A DNA stretch of 64,000 nt, from the NCBI RefSeq assembly GCF_000430765.1, contig NZ_KE387239.1, forward strand, positions 305,729 through 369,728, given 5' to 3'. Position 1 is the first letter of the stretch; each line of letters starts with the position of its first letter. The stretch comes from Peribacillus kribbensis DSM 17871. GTDB taxonomy: Bacteria > Bacillota > Bacilli > Bacillales > DSM-1321. Shown one piece after another: positions 1 through 7,558 of the stretch. Both the position numbers and the translations under genes were made by a program. Under the pieces are notes generated by a model, which saw nothing but the letters and a program-made list of their open reading frames with translations, was not told the origin of the DNA and ran no database searches.

Positions 1-1064
1 GTAGAAGATTCTAAGGCTTCTTCCAGAGACATAATGGTTTTGGCTGCATTGGTGACCACATAGTCTTTGAAAGCCACTTTCACTGCCTTTGCAGTGATTT
101 CCCATTCATTGCCACTATGATTCCGCTGGACCATAACACGTACGTCAATGACAGAATCATCGATCTTTGCCAAATCTATTCTTTCCTGGACGATATATCT
201 TTGTTTTGACAAAAAATTGGCCTCCAGGTAATTAATCATTTCTTGGACGCCTTTAAACCTGAGTTTTCCTCTTTCGTGATGTAACTCGAAACTATCCGCT
301 TTTTGCCAGGATATTTTTACAATGCCAATCCCCCATTGACCCAAACAAGGCTTTAGCATGATTTCTTGATATTTCATTAAAAAATGAAAGATGGTATCCG
401 GGGTGGCAAGTTCGGTATGGGGGAGAAAAGGAGGCAATTCGTTAACAGATGATAAGATTTGATGCTGGCTCCACTTGCTCTTGGGGGTGTGCAGTTCGAT
501 GTCTTTGATCCATAGGTGTTGGTCTAATAATCCTAATTCAACTAAAACGGTGAAACATGCGGGGTCATCACCTGCAATACTTATTGCCGTTTCAATAGCG
601 ATTTCAGCTATTTTTTTTCGGGAAAACCCGGTAATTCTATTTTTTAAATTTCCCTGCTCCTCAAGAATGTCTGTAACCTGCCATACTGAATTTAAATCTC
701 TTTGTACTGTGGCCAGCAGTTCAACCATTTCACCTTCCCTTTTGTATAGGAACTCTGTATCCTGCAGCAGATAATATTGCCCTTCTTTGCAAACTCCAGT
801 TAAGTAATCAAGGACGTCTGCTTTTCCGCTTACGGTGGTTGTAACACTATTATCAACTATATTATATTTCTCATCGTAGTAATCCAATTTAGATATAATG
901 ATTTCCCTTTGGCCATAGCAAGGCTTAAAGGTTAGGTGAGAGGGCAGGTTACGATAAAAGGTTTTTTCATCAAACAATTCCGTTTTTAATAAAAAGGGTC
1001 TTATGGCCTCAATAGAATAGAGTTTTTGATACTGACGCCATCTTCCTCTTATTTGTTTACTCAT
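1..1064 (-). CDS. Tandem YheC/D-like ATP-grasp protein (C-terminus cut by window edge)
   Basis: The minus frame is open from ATG at 1064 to the left edge (about 354 codons, no stop), so the C-terminus lies outside the window. An AAAGGGGG box sits 7 bases before the ATG. Two units repeat in tandem. The first (residues ~1-200) has FKPCYGQ, VQRD...W and a GLLDQHLWIKDIEL end; the second begins near residue 205 and has LKPCLGQWGIGIV, then DVRVMVQRN...WEIT, as in the YheC/D ATP-grasp family linked to the endospore coat. The first unit lacks the glycine loop (GQREII instead of GQWGIGI) and looks degenerate; the second looks able to bind ATP. It lies 78 bp downstream of a 42-codon peptide gene and is probably cotranscribed with it. 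Reaction and substrate are unknown; an ATP-dependent carboxylate-amine ligase is inferred from the fold. Confidence 0.8.
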   Translation of the reverse strand, partial: MSKQIRGRWRQYQKLYSIEAIRPFLLKTELFDEKTFYRNLPSHLTFKPCYGQREIIISKLDYYDEKYNIVDNSVTTTVSGKADVLDYLTGVCKEGQYYLLQDTEFLYKREGEMVELLATVQRDLNSVWQVTDILEEQGNLKNRITGFSRKKIAEIAIETAISIAGDDPACFTVLVELGLLDQHLWIKDIELHTPKSKWSQHQILSSVNELPPFLPHTELATPDTIFHFLMKYQEIMLKPCLGQWGIGIVKISWQKADSFELHHERGKLRFKGVQEMINYLEANFLSKQRYIVQERIDLAKIDDSVIDVRVMVQRNHSGNEWEITAKAVKVAFKDYVVTNAAKTIMSLEEALESS

Positions 1065-1141
1065 TTAAAAACCCCCTTTCCATATTCACATTAAAGTTAT
1101 CAACATGAGGATTACAATTTGGGCAGCCAGTAAAACATTCC

Positions 1142-1270
1142 TCAGCTGAAGTTTATTGTATCTGTGAATCGAGTTTCCACTCCACCAGAGTTAACTACTA
1201 CCGCCGTTGCTGTGGCTTTATTCCCTTGAATATCTAAACGAAACTTACAAGGGCATGGATTTAAACCCAT
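1142..1270 (-). CDS. 42-residue Cys-rich small peptide, candidate substrate of the adjacent ligases
   Basis: A short ORF between two ATP-grasp genes on the same strand. AAGGAGGTG, an almost ideal Shine-Dalgarno, is placed 8 bases before the ATG. The product begins MGLNPCPCKF, continues with alternating polar and aliphatic residues suggesting beta strands (RLDIQGNKATATAVVV), and ends TDTINFS. The only cysteines form a CPC motif near the N-terminus. There is no signal peptide or membrane segment. I do not recognise the family. Its position between a YheC/D-Mur fusion gene and a tandem ATP-grasp gene, and the very strong translation signal, suggest an abundant small structural peptide or a substrate modified by these ligases; that role is inference. 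It could also be a small spore-coat peptide with no covalent link to the enzymes. Confidence 0.65.
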   Translation of the reverse strand: MGLNPCPCKFRLDIQGNKATATAVVVNSGGVETRFTDTINFS

Positions 1271-1316
1271 TTATTTTTCACCTCCTTCTACATCTTTTTG
1301 ACTGTGATATGAAATT

Positions 1317-1355
1317 AGAAGAACCGATATCTATTAAACAGGTATGGGTTCTTCT
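1317..1355 (-). terminator. Hairpin between the fusion ligase gene and the peptide gene
   Basis: Nine-base perfect arms AGAAGAACC / GGTTCTTCT enclose a 21-base loop just after the stop codon of the 731-residue ligase. On the minus strand it is followed by AATTTCATAT, only weakly T-rich, so it may act as a partial terminator or an mRNA-processing or stabilising hairpin that lets the downstream peptide be expressed at a different level. Confidence 0.5.
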
Positions 1356-1369
1356 TTATCGTGATTAAC

Positions 1370-3565
1370 TTAGACACCTTTACTTGCTTCTGCCTCAATT
1401 TCACCTAATGCAGAAACGATAAACTCAACGGTTTCAAACATATTGGTTTTGCTTGCACCTTTTACCAGAACGGCATCGTTTTCTTGAATGAGTTCTAATA
1501 AATAACGATGCATCAAATCTTTATCCGCAAAATGTCTGACATTTTCAGACGGCATCCCGGCATTAATCGCTCCCAGCCCAATTGTATCCGCTCTGTACCC
1601 GTAAGTGATTAAATGATCAATACCTTGTTCAACAAGATATTTACCAACTTTTTGGTATTGTTCCAGCAATAAATTGCCCAGTTCCCGCATTTGTCCAAGG
1701 ATGGCGACTTTCCTTGCAGGTCCAATATTTCTTAGAACATCAATCGCAGCAAATACTGCTTGCGGCTGGGAATGAACGGTATCATCGATCACAGTTACAG
1801 ATTGATTTAAATGGTAGACTGTCATTCGGCGGGGGGGTTTTTTAAATAGGAGGCCTGATTTTATCTCAAGTGGTGTCATTCCTAAATAATCCGCAACTGC
1901 AATGGCATTTATGGCATTGTAAACATGGTGCTCGCCAAAAATCGGAATAAAAAATGAATGTTCTTCACCGCTAAGCTGCATTTTAAAGTTCATGCCATTC
2001 TCGCCATACGACACATCGTAGGCCCGATAGTCAGATGGAGTTCTTATGCCTGTAGTGAGTATTTTGCCTTTAAATCGATCGGTTTCAAGATATCTGGAGT
2101 TTTCATCATCACTATTAATAAATAAGACTCCATTTTGTTTCATGCCATGAATTAACTCCGATTTAGCATGAGCTATACCTCTAATATCACCGTTAAAATT
2201 GCCGATATGTGCTAATCCGATATTAGTGACAATACTAATGTTTGGTTGGATAATACTGCAATGCTCCGTAATGACCCCTGGATAGGCCATACCATACTCG
2301 AGGACAATTGCTTCATGCGATGAGTCGATTTCCTTTGCATGCATTTTTGTATGGTCAGTCGTGTTCCAATAATCCCTGGATTCATATATATTCATTCTTG
2401 TATTTAGAACAGAGGCAATAAAGGATTTGGTGGTTGTTTTTCCTGAACTCCCCGTAACCGCAATAATCGGGATATTCCGCTTAGTCAGATCTTTTTTCCT
2501 TACCTCTTGGATTTCGTGTTTAATTTTGTCCTGATTATGCGCTAAATAGATGGCATACTGAATGGTATTTTGTACTACATCCATTTCTAAATAAAAGGCG
2601 GGCGGACAGCCGGGGCGCCAATTTACTTCGTAAATCCATATTTTTTGATTTTGGTCTAAACCAATATCAATGCCAATTTCATCAATGACTTCTTCATATT
2701 CTAGCATTTGAAGTTCATCAAGGTGACGGGCGAGTGAAAGGGTAAAATATTCGAGTGTCTGCTTCATATTAAACGCAGACTCCGCACCAAACTCCTGATT
2801 TAGAAAAGGCTCTAAATAATTGGTGTAACCGCCATTATTTATATTCGTAATGATCGTTCCGGGTGGAGCGATTCTCGGGTAGATTGTTGTGATAACCCAT
2901 CTGCCCTGCCCGTTTTTCTGTACATGGAGGCGAAGGTCAAACGCCTGGCCAAATTTAGTTTTACTGCAAATATATGGCTGAGCAATATAGATATTTTCTT
3001 CGAGTAACTGATTTAAAAACGGGTGTAATTCCTCCTGGGAGTAGAAAACATCCTTCGAATCTTTATTTACAATAAAACCATTTTCTGTTCTTTTGATAAA
3101 ATAAATCCCTTGACCTTTTCTTCCATCCAAAGGTTTTACCACAACATCGTGATAGGCAAGTAGAAATTCGTAAAGATCTTTCCATTCCTTTAGTATTTTC
3201 GAAGGTATAAGATATTTAACGAATTCCTTTCCTTTTTTTAGCCGCTCATTTACACTCCATTTGTTTCCGATTGAGACTGTCGTAAATGGAATTGTATCTT
3301 GCAGTGTTAGGATAATATCTCTGGCCTTTTCCAACTTCTCAGGACTCCCTGTATTGTAAATAACATCAGGAAAGGGTGTAATTCGTTCTATCCATGCTCC
3401 CTTTTCATATACATATCCTTTTATGGTTTTCTCTGCGAAATTTACTCCTTTAGGTGAAAAATAAACAAAATCCGCCCCTTCTGCCATTGCCACAACCGCG
3501 TAAGCATAGGATTTTAATACTGTTTTAGGATCTTTTCGATGGTGAAGCATGCCTATTAAAGTCAT
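1370..3565 (-). CDS. YheC/D-type ATP-grasp fused to Mur ligase (cyanophycin-synthetase-like layout)
   Basis: 731 residues in two halves. Residues 1-345 are a YheC/D ATP-grasp ligase: N-terminal region beginning MTLIGMLHHR, lysine K144 in VVVKPLDGRKGQGIY (glycine loop 148-154), DLR at 210-212, and the metal-binding end EVNWRP near 313-318. Residues 363-725 are a Mur ligase: P-loop TGSSGKTTT (371-379), the LEYG acid, HAKSE carrying the lysine that is carbamylated in Mur ligases, GEHHVYNA and a DDTVHSQP acceptor loop. All core ATP-site residues are present in both halves. Known Mur and ATP-grasp enzymes form amide bonds through acyl phosphates; cyanophycin synthetase combines both folds. The GAGGGGG ribosome binding site and a sigma-K-like promoter lie upstream. 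It is not the housekeeping MurF: it lacks MurF's N-terminal UDP-binding domain. The substrate is unknown. Confidence 0.88.
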   Translation of the reverse strand: MTLIGMLHHRKDPKTVLKSYAYAVVAMAEGADFVYFSPKGVNFAEKTIKGYVYEKGAWIERITPFPDVIYNTGSPEKLEKARDIILTLQDTIPFTTVSIGNKWSVNERLKKGKEFVKYLIPSKILKEWKDLYEFLLAYHDVVVKPLDGRKGQGIYFIKRTENGFIVNKDSKDVFYSQEELHPFLNQLLEENIYIAQPYICSKTKFGQAFDLRLHVQKNGQGRWVITTIYPRIAPPGTIITNINNGGYTNYLEPFLNQEFGAESAFNMKQTLEYFTLSLARHLDELQMLEYEEVIDEIGIDIGLDQNQKIWIYEVNWRPGCPPAFYLEMDVVQNTIQYAIYLAHNQDKIKHEIQEVRKKDLTKRNIPIIAVTGSSGKTTTKSFIASVLNTRMNIYESRDYWNTTDHTKMHAKEIDSSHEAIVLEYGMAYPGVITEHCSIIQPNISIVTNIGLAHIGNFNGDIRGIAHAKSELIHGMKQNGVLFINSDDENSRYLETDRFKGKILTTGIRTPSDYRAYDVSYGENGMNFKMQLSGEEHSFFIPIFGEHHVYNAINAIAVADYLGMTPLEIKSGLLFKKPPRRMTVYHLNQSVTVIDDTVHSQPQAVFAAIDVLRNIGPARKVAILGQMRELGNLLLEQYQKVGKYLVEQGIDHLITYGYRADTIGLGAINAGMPSENVRHFADKDLMHRYLLELIQENDAVLVKGASKTNMFETVEFIVSALGEIEAEASKGV

Positions 3566-3593
3566 AAATAGTCCCCCTCTTGCAATTCAACTA

Positions 3594-3623
3594 TAGAATA
3601 TGCTTTTTGCGACCCTCGGGGTA
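3594..3623 (-). promoter_or_regulatory. Sigma-K-like promoter for the fusion ligase gene
   Basis: On the minus strand the -10 CATATTCTA (3594-3602) fits CATAnnnTA exactly, and ACC (within 3620-3623) lies 17 bases upstream, close to the mACm-N16-CATAnnnTA pattern of late mother-cell sigma-K promoters. The predicted transcript starts about 20 bases before the ATG at 3565, leaving room for the ribosome binding site. By eye only. Confidence 0.4.
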
Positions 3624-3753
3624 TGGATAAATGTGGAGTTTTTCGGAGAGGAATGAACTTAAAAATTAGGCGCTGATCAAAATTTTCTAATAACAATTCC
3701 GTCCCTATACCATTAAAACTCCGCACATGTATGTGGCGTATTATTAAATATCT

Positions 3754-3762
3754 CATACTATA
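3754..3762 (+). promoter_or_regulatory. Possible sporulation-type -10 box (CATACTATA)
   Basis: CATACTATA lies about 40 bases before the GTG at 3803 and fits a sigma-K-type -10. No matching -35 is seen at the usual spacing, so this is a weak call. A similar box, CATAGTATA at 7445-7453, lies upstream of the gene at 7559. Confidence 0.22.
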
Positions 3763-3802
3763 TAAATGATTCAGGGGTGCGTAATAAACGGAGGGGAAAT
3801 TT

Positions 3803-5032
3803 GTGAAAACAATCATCTTTATCGGAATAAATAAATCTGGCTCCAGTAGAGACGCCGTAAAAGCAGCAGTCGATTTAGGCTATTATACCGTTGTTTTTAC
3901 AAATCAAAAGAAGCAATTAGAACAACGAAAGGAATACCCGGATGTACATCAACTAATACTGGTAGATTCGATTAACAGAGAAGAAATCAGTAATCACATT
4001 AACGTGCTAAAGTATCAAGGACACGATATTGTTGTCATCACAAGTTTTATTGATCAGCATGTTCACATAGCTTCTGCTTTGTCCGATGAATTTTGCCATA
4101 ATTATTTGTCCACTGAAGCTATTTTCGTCATGGAGAATAAGGAGGAGACCAGGAAATTTTTTAAAAGTGAACAGTTTACTCCGGCTTTCTTAATCATTGA
4201 AAAAAACACAAATCTGCCGATAGAGCACCTCCAGGAAACGTTAACATATCCAGTTATGGTTAAGGTTCCAACTTCAACCGGTTCCAAGGATGTGTTATTT
4301 GCTGAAAATAGGACGGAATTGGAGAAAAACCTATCGAGGATTAAAGAAAAGTATCCATATGAAACGATTATTATCGAGGAGTATGTTGAGGGAGACCAAT
4401 ATTTAGTGGAGGTCCTTGTTTTTAATGAAGAAGTACTGACAGCTGCTATAGTTAAACAAGAAATTACCAGAAGAAAGCGGTTCATTGTAACAGGGTACGG
4501 AGTGTTGGCAGAAGTAGACGCTGACCTGGAAGACGGCATTGGGGAAATCATACGATCGATTGTCTCCTCCTTGAAGATAAAATTTGGGGCATTCCACTTG
4601 GAGTTAAGGCTGACTCAAAAGGGATGGAAACTAATCGAGATTAATCCAAGAATATCCGGCGGTGCCATGAACAGAATGATTCAGGCTGCCTTTGGTTATA
4701 GTTTAGTACGTGAAACGATTCAAATGCTGGCTGGTGAAACTCCTAATCTCAAAAAACAAACCAATAACTTTGTGTTTACGCAACATGTGACTGTTGACCA
4801 AAAGGGTGTGTTAGAGAAAATAACTGGAAAACAAAAGGCACGAAAAGTACCCGGTGTGGTTGAAGTTTATGTTAAACCTAGAAAGGGAGCGCAATTGACT
4901 CCTCCATTATCGATGGGGCACAGATATGCATATGTGATTGCCAAAGGGGACACACTCGTCAAAGCAAGCGATGCTGCAAAGGAGGCAGCCGGGATGATCA
5001 AGTTTCATATAAGAAGTAATGATGAAACGTAG
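3803..5032 (+). CDS. ATP-grasp ligase, L-amino-acid ligase-like
   Basis: 409 residues, GTG start with GGAGGGG 6 bases upstream. It opens with a Rossmann-like pre-ATP-grasp domain (KTIIFIGINKSGSSRDAV), followed by the ATP-grasp core: MVKVPTSTGSKDVLF (ATP-binding lysine and glycine loop), IIIEEYVEGDQYLVE, and the metal-binding signature LIEINPRISGG near residue 280. The C-terminal ~100 residues resemble the C-terminal domain of bacterial L-amino-acid ligases, which join free amino acids or dipeptides with ATP. This is a different ATP-grasp branch from the YheC/D neighbours. It is transcribed divergently from the fusion ligase and leads the plus-strand unit, so it may supply a dipeptide or amino-acyl building block; that role is inference. 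Confidence 0.8.
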   Translation: MKTIIFIGINKSGSSRDAVKAAVDLGYYTVVFTNQKKQLEQRKEYPDVHQLILVDSINREEISNHINVLKYQGHDIVVITSFIDQHVHIASALSDEFCHNYLSTEAIFVMENKEETRKFFKSEQFTPAFLIIEKNTNLPIEHLQETLTYPVMVKVPTSTGSKDVLFAENRTELEKNLSRIKEKYPYETIIIEEYVEGDQYLVEVLVFNEEVLTAAIVKQEITRRKRFIVTGYGVLAEVDADLEDGIGEIIRSIVSSLKIKFGAFHLELRLTQKGWKLIEINPRISGGAMNRMIQAAFGYSLVRETIQMLAGETPNLKKQTNNFVFTQHVTVDQKGVLEKITGKQKARKVPGVVEVYVKPRKGAQLTPPLSMGHRYAYVIAKGDTLVKASDAAKEAAGMIKFHIRSNDET

Positions 5033-5201
5033 AGATATCCTCTAAAACTCCACTATTCTCGGTGAAGATAACTCAGCGTTTGAAGAAGAGTAAATGCTGC
5101 CTATATTAAGACAGCAAGGTATAAATAATCATTTTTTTAAAATAACGTGCACCTTACCAGAGTGCTATTAATCAGATATATGATCCAGCGAGGTGAAGCG
5201 A

Positions 5202-6176
5202 ATGAGTAAAATTGGGATGTTATATCCGAAAGGGAGACTTCTAAAAAATCAGCTGTATCCACTGTATGCCAATGAAGCAAGTGCCCTGGGTATAGAACTG
5301 ATTTTCTTTTCAATGGAAGCAGTGAATTGGAGCACGAAGACAATAGAGGGTTATATCTTCGAGGGAGGAAGGTGGCATAAGGCACATTCAGCTCTCCCTA
5401 ACTTGTTGATGGAATTGGAAGAAAAATTTATAAAAGAAGGAGACCCGCGATGGGCGGATTCAGTGGTATTTCCCCCGATTCAGGGGCATCTTGGAAAGGA
5501 TAGATGGGACATTTTTGAGATGCTTCAAAACGGCGAGTTCCGTCAGGAGCTGATTCCTTCAGAAAAAATAAAATCATCCGGACATTTTTTCCGGATTTTG
5601 AAAGAGTATCGAAAAGTTTTGATAAAGTCTGCTGCAAATTCTATACATTATGCCGTCGAACAGAAAGGAAATCGTTTTTTTGTAACAGGAGATGGGAATA
5701 CGTTCGAGAAAAGCAAGGAAGAATTAAGCAGGTTCATTATTAACTTGCAAAAGCAGGAACCACATATCATTCAGCCGCATCTGTTATATCGATCCGTTGA
5801 TGGAGAGGTATTTGACTTCAAAGTAAGCCTTAAGAAAAACAAGCAGAGCCAATGGGAAATTTGGACGATTGTTCCAAGATTTTATTTAAGGAATCAACAG
5901 TATTTAGACGAACACGATAACTCTGTTTTTTTAGGGCATCCTTTCTACAATTTTTCCAATTTAGCACAAAGAAATTTTCAAACCTTCTGTTTTCGATTCC
6001 TCCGCAGCCTGGAAGAGACATACAGGGAACTTGGAGAGATTTCTTTATATGTAAAATTTGACGATTTAAAGCAAATCTGGGTGGATGAAATTCAATGGAA
6101 AACTGAGGTAGTTGAACTCGTAAGAAAGCACTTCAAAGATGTTCTACTTTTATTTGAAAAGAATGGGGATGCTTAA
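5202..6176 (+). CDS. Degenerate YheC/D-type ATP-grasp protein (probable pseudo-ligase)
   Basis: 324 residues from ATG 5202, chosen because GAGGTG sits 7 bases upstream; the GTG at 5193 overlaps that box. It aligns along its length with the ATP-grasp half of the fusion at 1370-3565: MSKIGMLYPK start, NWSTKTIEGYIFEGGRW, QPHLLYRSVDGEVFDF. The catalytic signatures have changed. The glycine loop GRKGQGIY is replaced by SAANSIHY, DLR by DFK and EVNWRP by DEIQWK. ATP turnover is therefore doubtful; a scaffold or substrate-recognition role is possible. Its stop codon directly abuts the start of the Mur ligase gene at 6177, so the two form a split counterpart of the fusion protein and are translationally coupled. 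Confidence 0.75.
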   Translation: MSKIGMLYPKGRLLKNQLYPLYANEASALGIELIFFSMEAVNWSTKTIEGYIFEGGRWHKAHSALPNLLMELEEKFIKEGDPRWADSVVFPPIQGHLGKDRWDIFEMLQNGEFRQELIPSEKIKSSGHFFRILKEYRKVLIKSAANSIHYAVEQKGNRFFVTGDGNTFEKSKEELSRFIINLQKQEPHIIQPHLLYRSVDGEVFDFKVSLKKNKQSQWEIWTIVPRFYLRNQQYLDEHDNSVFLGHPFYNFSNLAQRNFQTFCFRFLRSLEETYRELGEISLYVKFDDLKQIWVDEIQWKTEVVELVRKHFKDVLLLFEKNGDA

Positions 6177-7310
6177 ATGACCATCGATTTTACAAAAATA
6201 AAACCAACTATCGGTGTCACAGGCAGTGCCGGTAAAACGACTGTAAAGGCCATGATCAGTTCCATATTAAGAGAAAAGTGGATTGTTTTTGAATCACCCG
6301 ATTATCATAATACGACTGAAAATACGCCGAAGCACAAAGAAAAGATTGGACCCATCCACCGGGCTGCAATTTTAGAATATGGCATGGGCTTTCCGGGCCA
6401 AATTGCTGAACATTGTTCCATTATCCAGCCTAATATCTCAGTTATAACAAATATTGGAATGGCGCATATTGGGAATTTTAATGGTGAATTGGGAAAGCTG
6501 GCAGCAGAAAAATCTGAGATAATCAAAGGCATGGACCAGGATGGGGTTCTGTTTATCAATCAGGATGATAAAAACTCTGAATTGCTGCATACATCTTCAT
6601 TTAAAGGCAAAATCGTGACTGTCGGTATTGAGAAGCCAGGAAATTTTCATGCAGAAAGCGTTCGTTTTGATGAAGAAGGAATGGGGTTTACTGTACGTTT
6701 GCATGGGAAAGAATACCCCTTTATAATTCCTGTTTACGGTCACCATAATGTTTATAATGCATTATTTGCTATTGCAGTGGCAGATCTTTTGGGATTTTCA
6801 CCACAAGAGATGCAAAATGGCCTTAGCTCCATCATCGGGCCAGAGCACCGATTGCATTTTTACCATTTAAAAGATGATATTACCGTGATTGATGATACCG
6901 TTCACGCTCATCCAACTGCTGTGAAGGCTGCCGTTGAAGTTCTTGTGCAGGTAGGAAGAAATAAAAAAATAGCGGTATTGGGGAGTATGAGTGAACAAGG
7001 TGTACTGATGGAGGAGGCCCATTTGGACGTTGGCAAATTCGTGGCAACTAAAGGGGTTAGTCAATTATTTACCTATGGAAACTTTTCAAAATATATTACA
7101 GAAGGCGCTTTATCGGCAGGCATGGGAGAAGATAAAGCAAAGCACTATACCGGATTAAACCGAAAAAAACTTCATAAGGCAATTATAGAGGCAGTAGAAC
7201 CGGGAACAATCATTCTTGTAAAAGGATCAAGCAAGCAAAATCTATTTGAGACAGTGGAATTTTTACTTAACTATTACTCAGACGAAACTGAAGTATTCAA
7301 TGAATTTTAA
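6177..7310 (+). CDS. Mur-ligase-like amide ligase without UDP-binding domain
   Basis: 377 residues. Begins directly with the Mur central domain: P-loop TGSAGKTTVK near residue 15, LEYGMGFPGQ, NIGMAHIGNF, AAEKSEII with the conserved lysine, YGHHNVYNA and DDTVHAHP, then a C-terminal domain with AVLGSMSEQG and LVKGSSKQN. It closely parallels the C-terminal half of the 731-residue fusion, including the shared HAEHCSIIQPNIS-like stretch (AEHCSIIQPNIS in both). No N-terminal UDP-MurNAc-binding domain is present, so a cell-wall precursor is unlikely to be its substrate. The start abuts the preceding stop and has no separate strong ribosome binding site, implying coupled translation. A terminator follows at 7328. 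Confidence 0.85.
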   Translation: MTIDFTKIKPTIGVTGSAGKTTVKAMISSILREKWIVFESPDYHNTTENTPKHKEKIGPIHRAAILEYGMGFPGQIAEHCSIIQPNISVITNIGMAHIGNFNGELGKLAAEKSEIIKGMDQDGVLFINQDDKNSELLHTSSFKGKIVTVGIEKPGNFHAESVRFDEEGMGFTVRLHGKEYPFIIPVYGHHNVYNALFAIAVADLLGFSPQEMQNGLSSIIGPEHRLHFYHLKDDITVIDDTVHAHPTAVKAAVEVLVQVGRNKKIAVLGSMSEQGVLMEEAHLDVGKFVATKGVSQLFTYGNFSKYITEGALSAGMGEDKAKHYTGLNRKKLHKAIIEAVEPGTIILVKGSSKQNLFETVEFLLNYYSDETEVFNEF

Positions 7311-7327
7311 ATGTGAATAAAGGAATC

Positions 7328-7367
7328 CTGGTTCTTAATTGGTTTGATTGAACCAGATTTTTCTTTT
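7328..7367 (+). terminator. Rho-independent terminator
   Basis: CTGGTTC (7328-7334) pairs with GAACCAG (7350-7356), followed by ATTTTTCTTTT. It ends the ATP-grasp/Mur ligase unit. Confidence 0.75.
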
Positions 7368-7558
7368 AGTAGGATTTAGAGCTTGCGCACACTTTAGTTA
7401 ACTATAATAAATACCTAGAATCATAGATTCACCAAGATATGAAACATAGTATAGTTTATAAAAGCTTTGGAAGAATCGAGTGAATGGGGTCAATGACTTT
7501 GGATAAGATCCAAAAAAGGGTTAATTAGCAATTCGGAAATGCGAAAGAGGGTTGATTA

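Noticed and set aside
475-774. 99-codon plus-strand ORF
   Set aside because: Antisense to the tandem ATP-grasp gene, which has the ribosome binding site and the family motifs.
3562-3816. 84-codon ORF on the minus strand between the divergent ligase genes
   Set aside because: No ribosome binding site at either candidate start, and it spans the sigma-K-like promoter and the start of the plus-strand gene.
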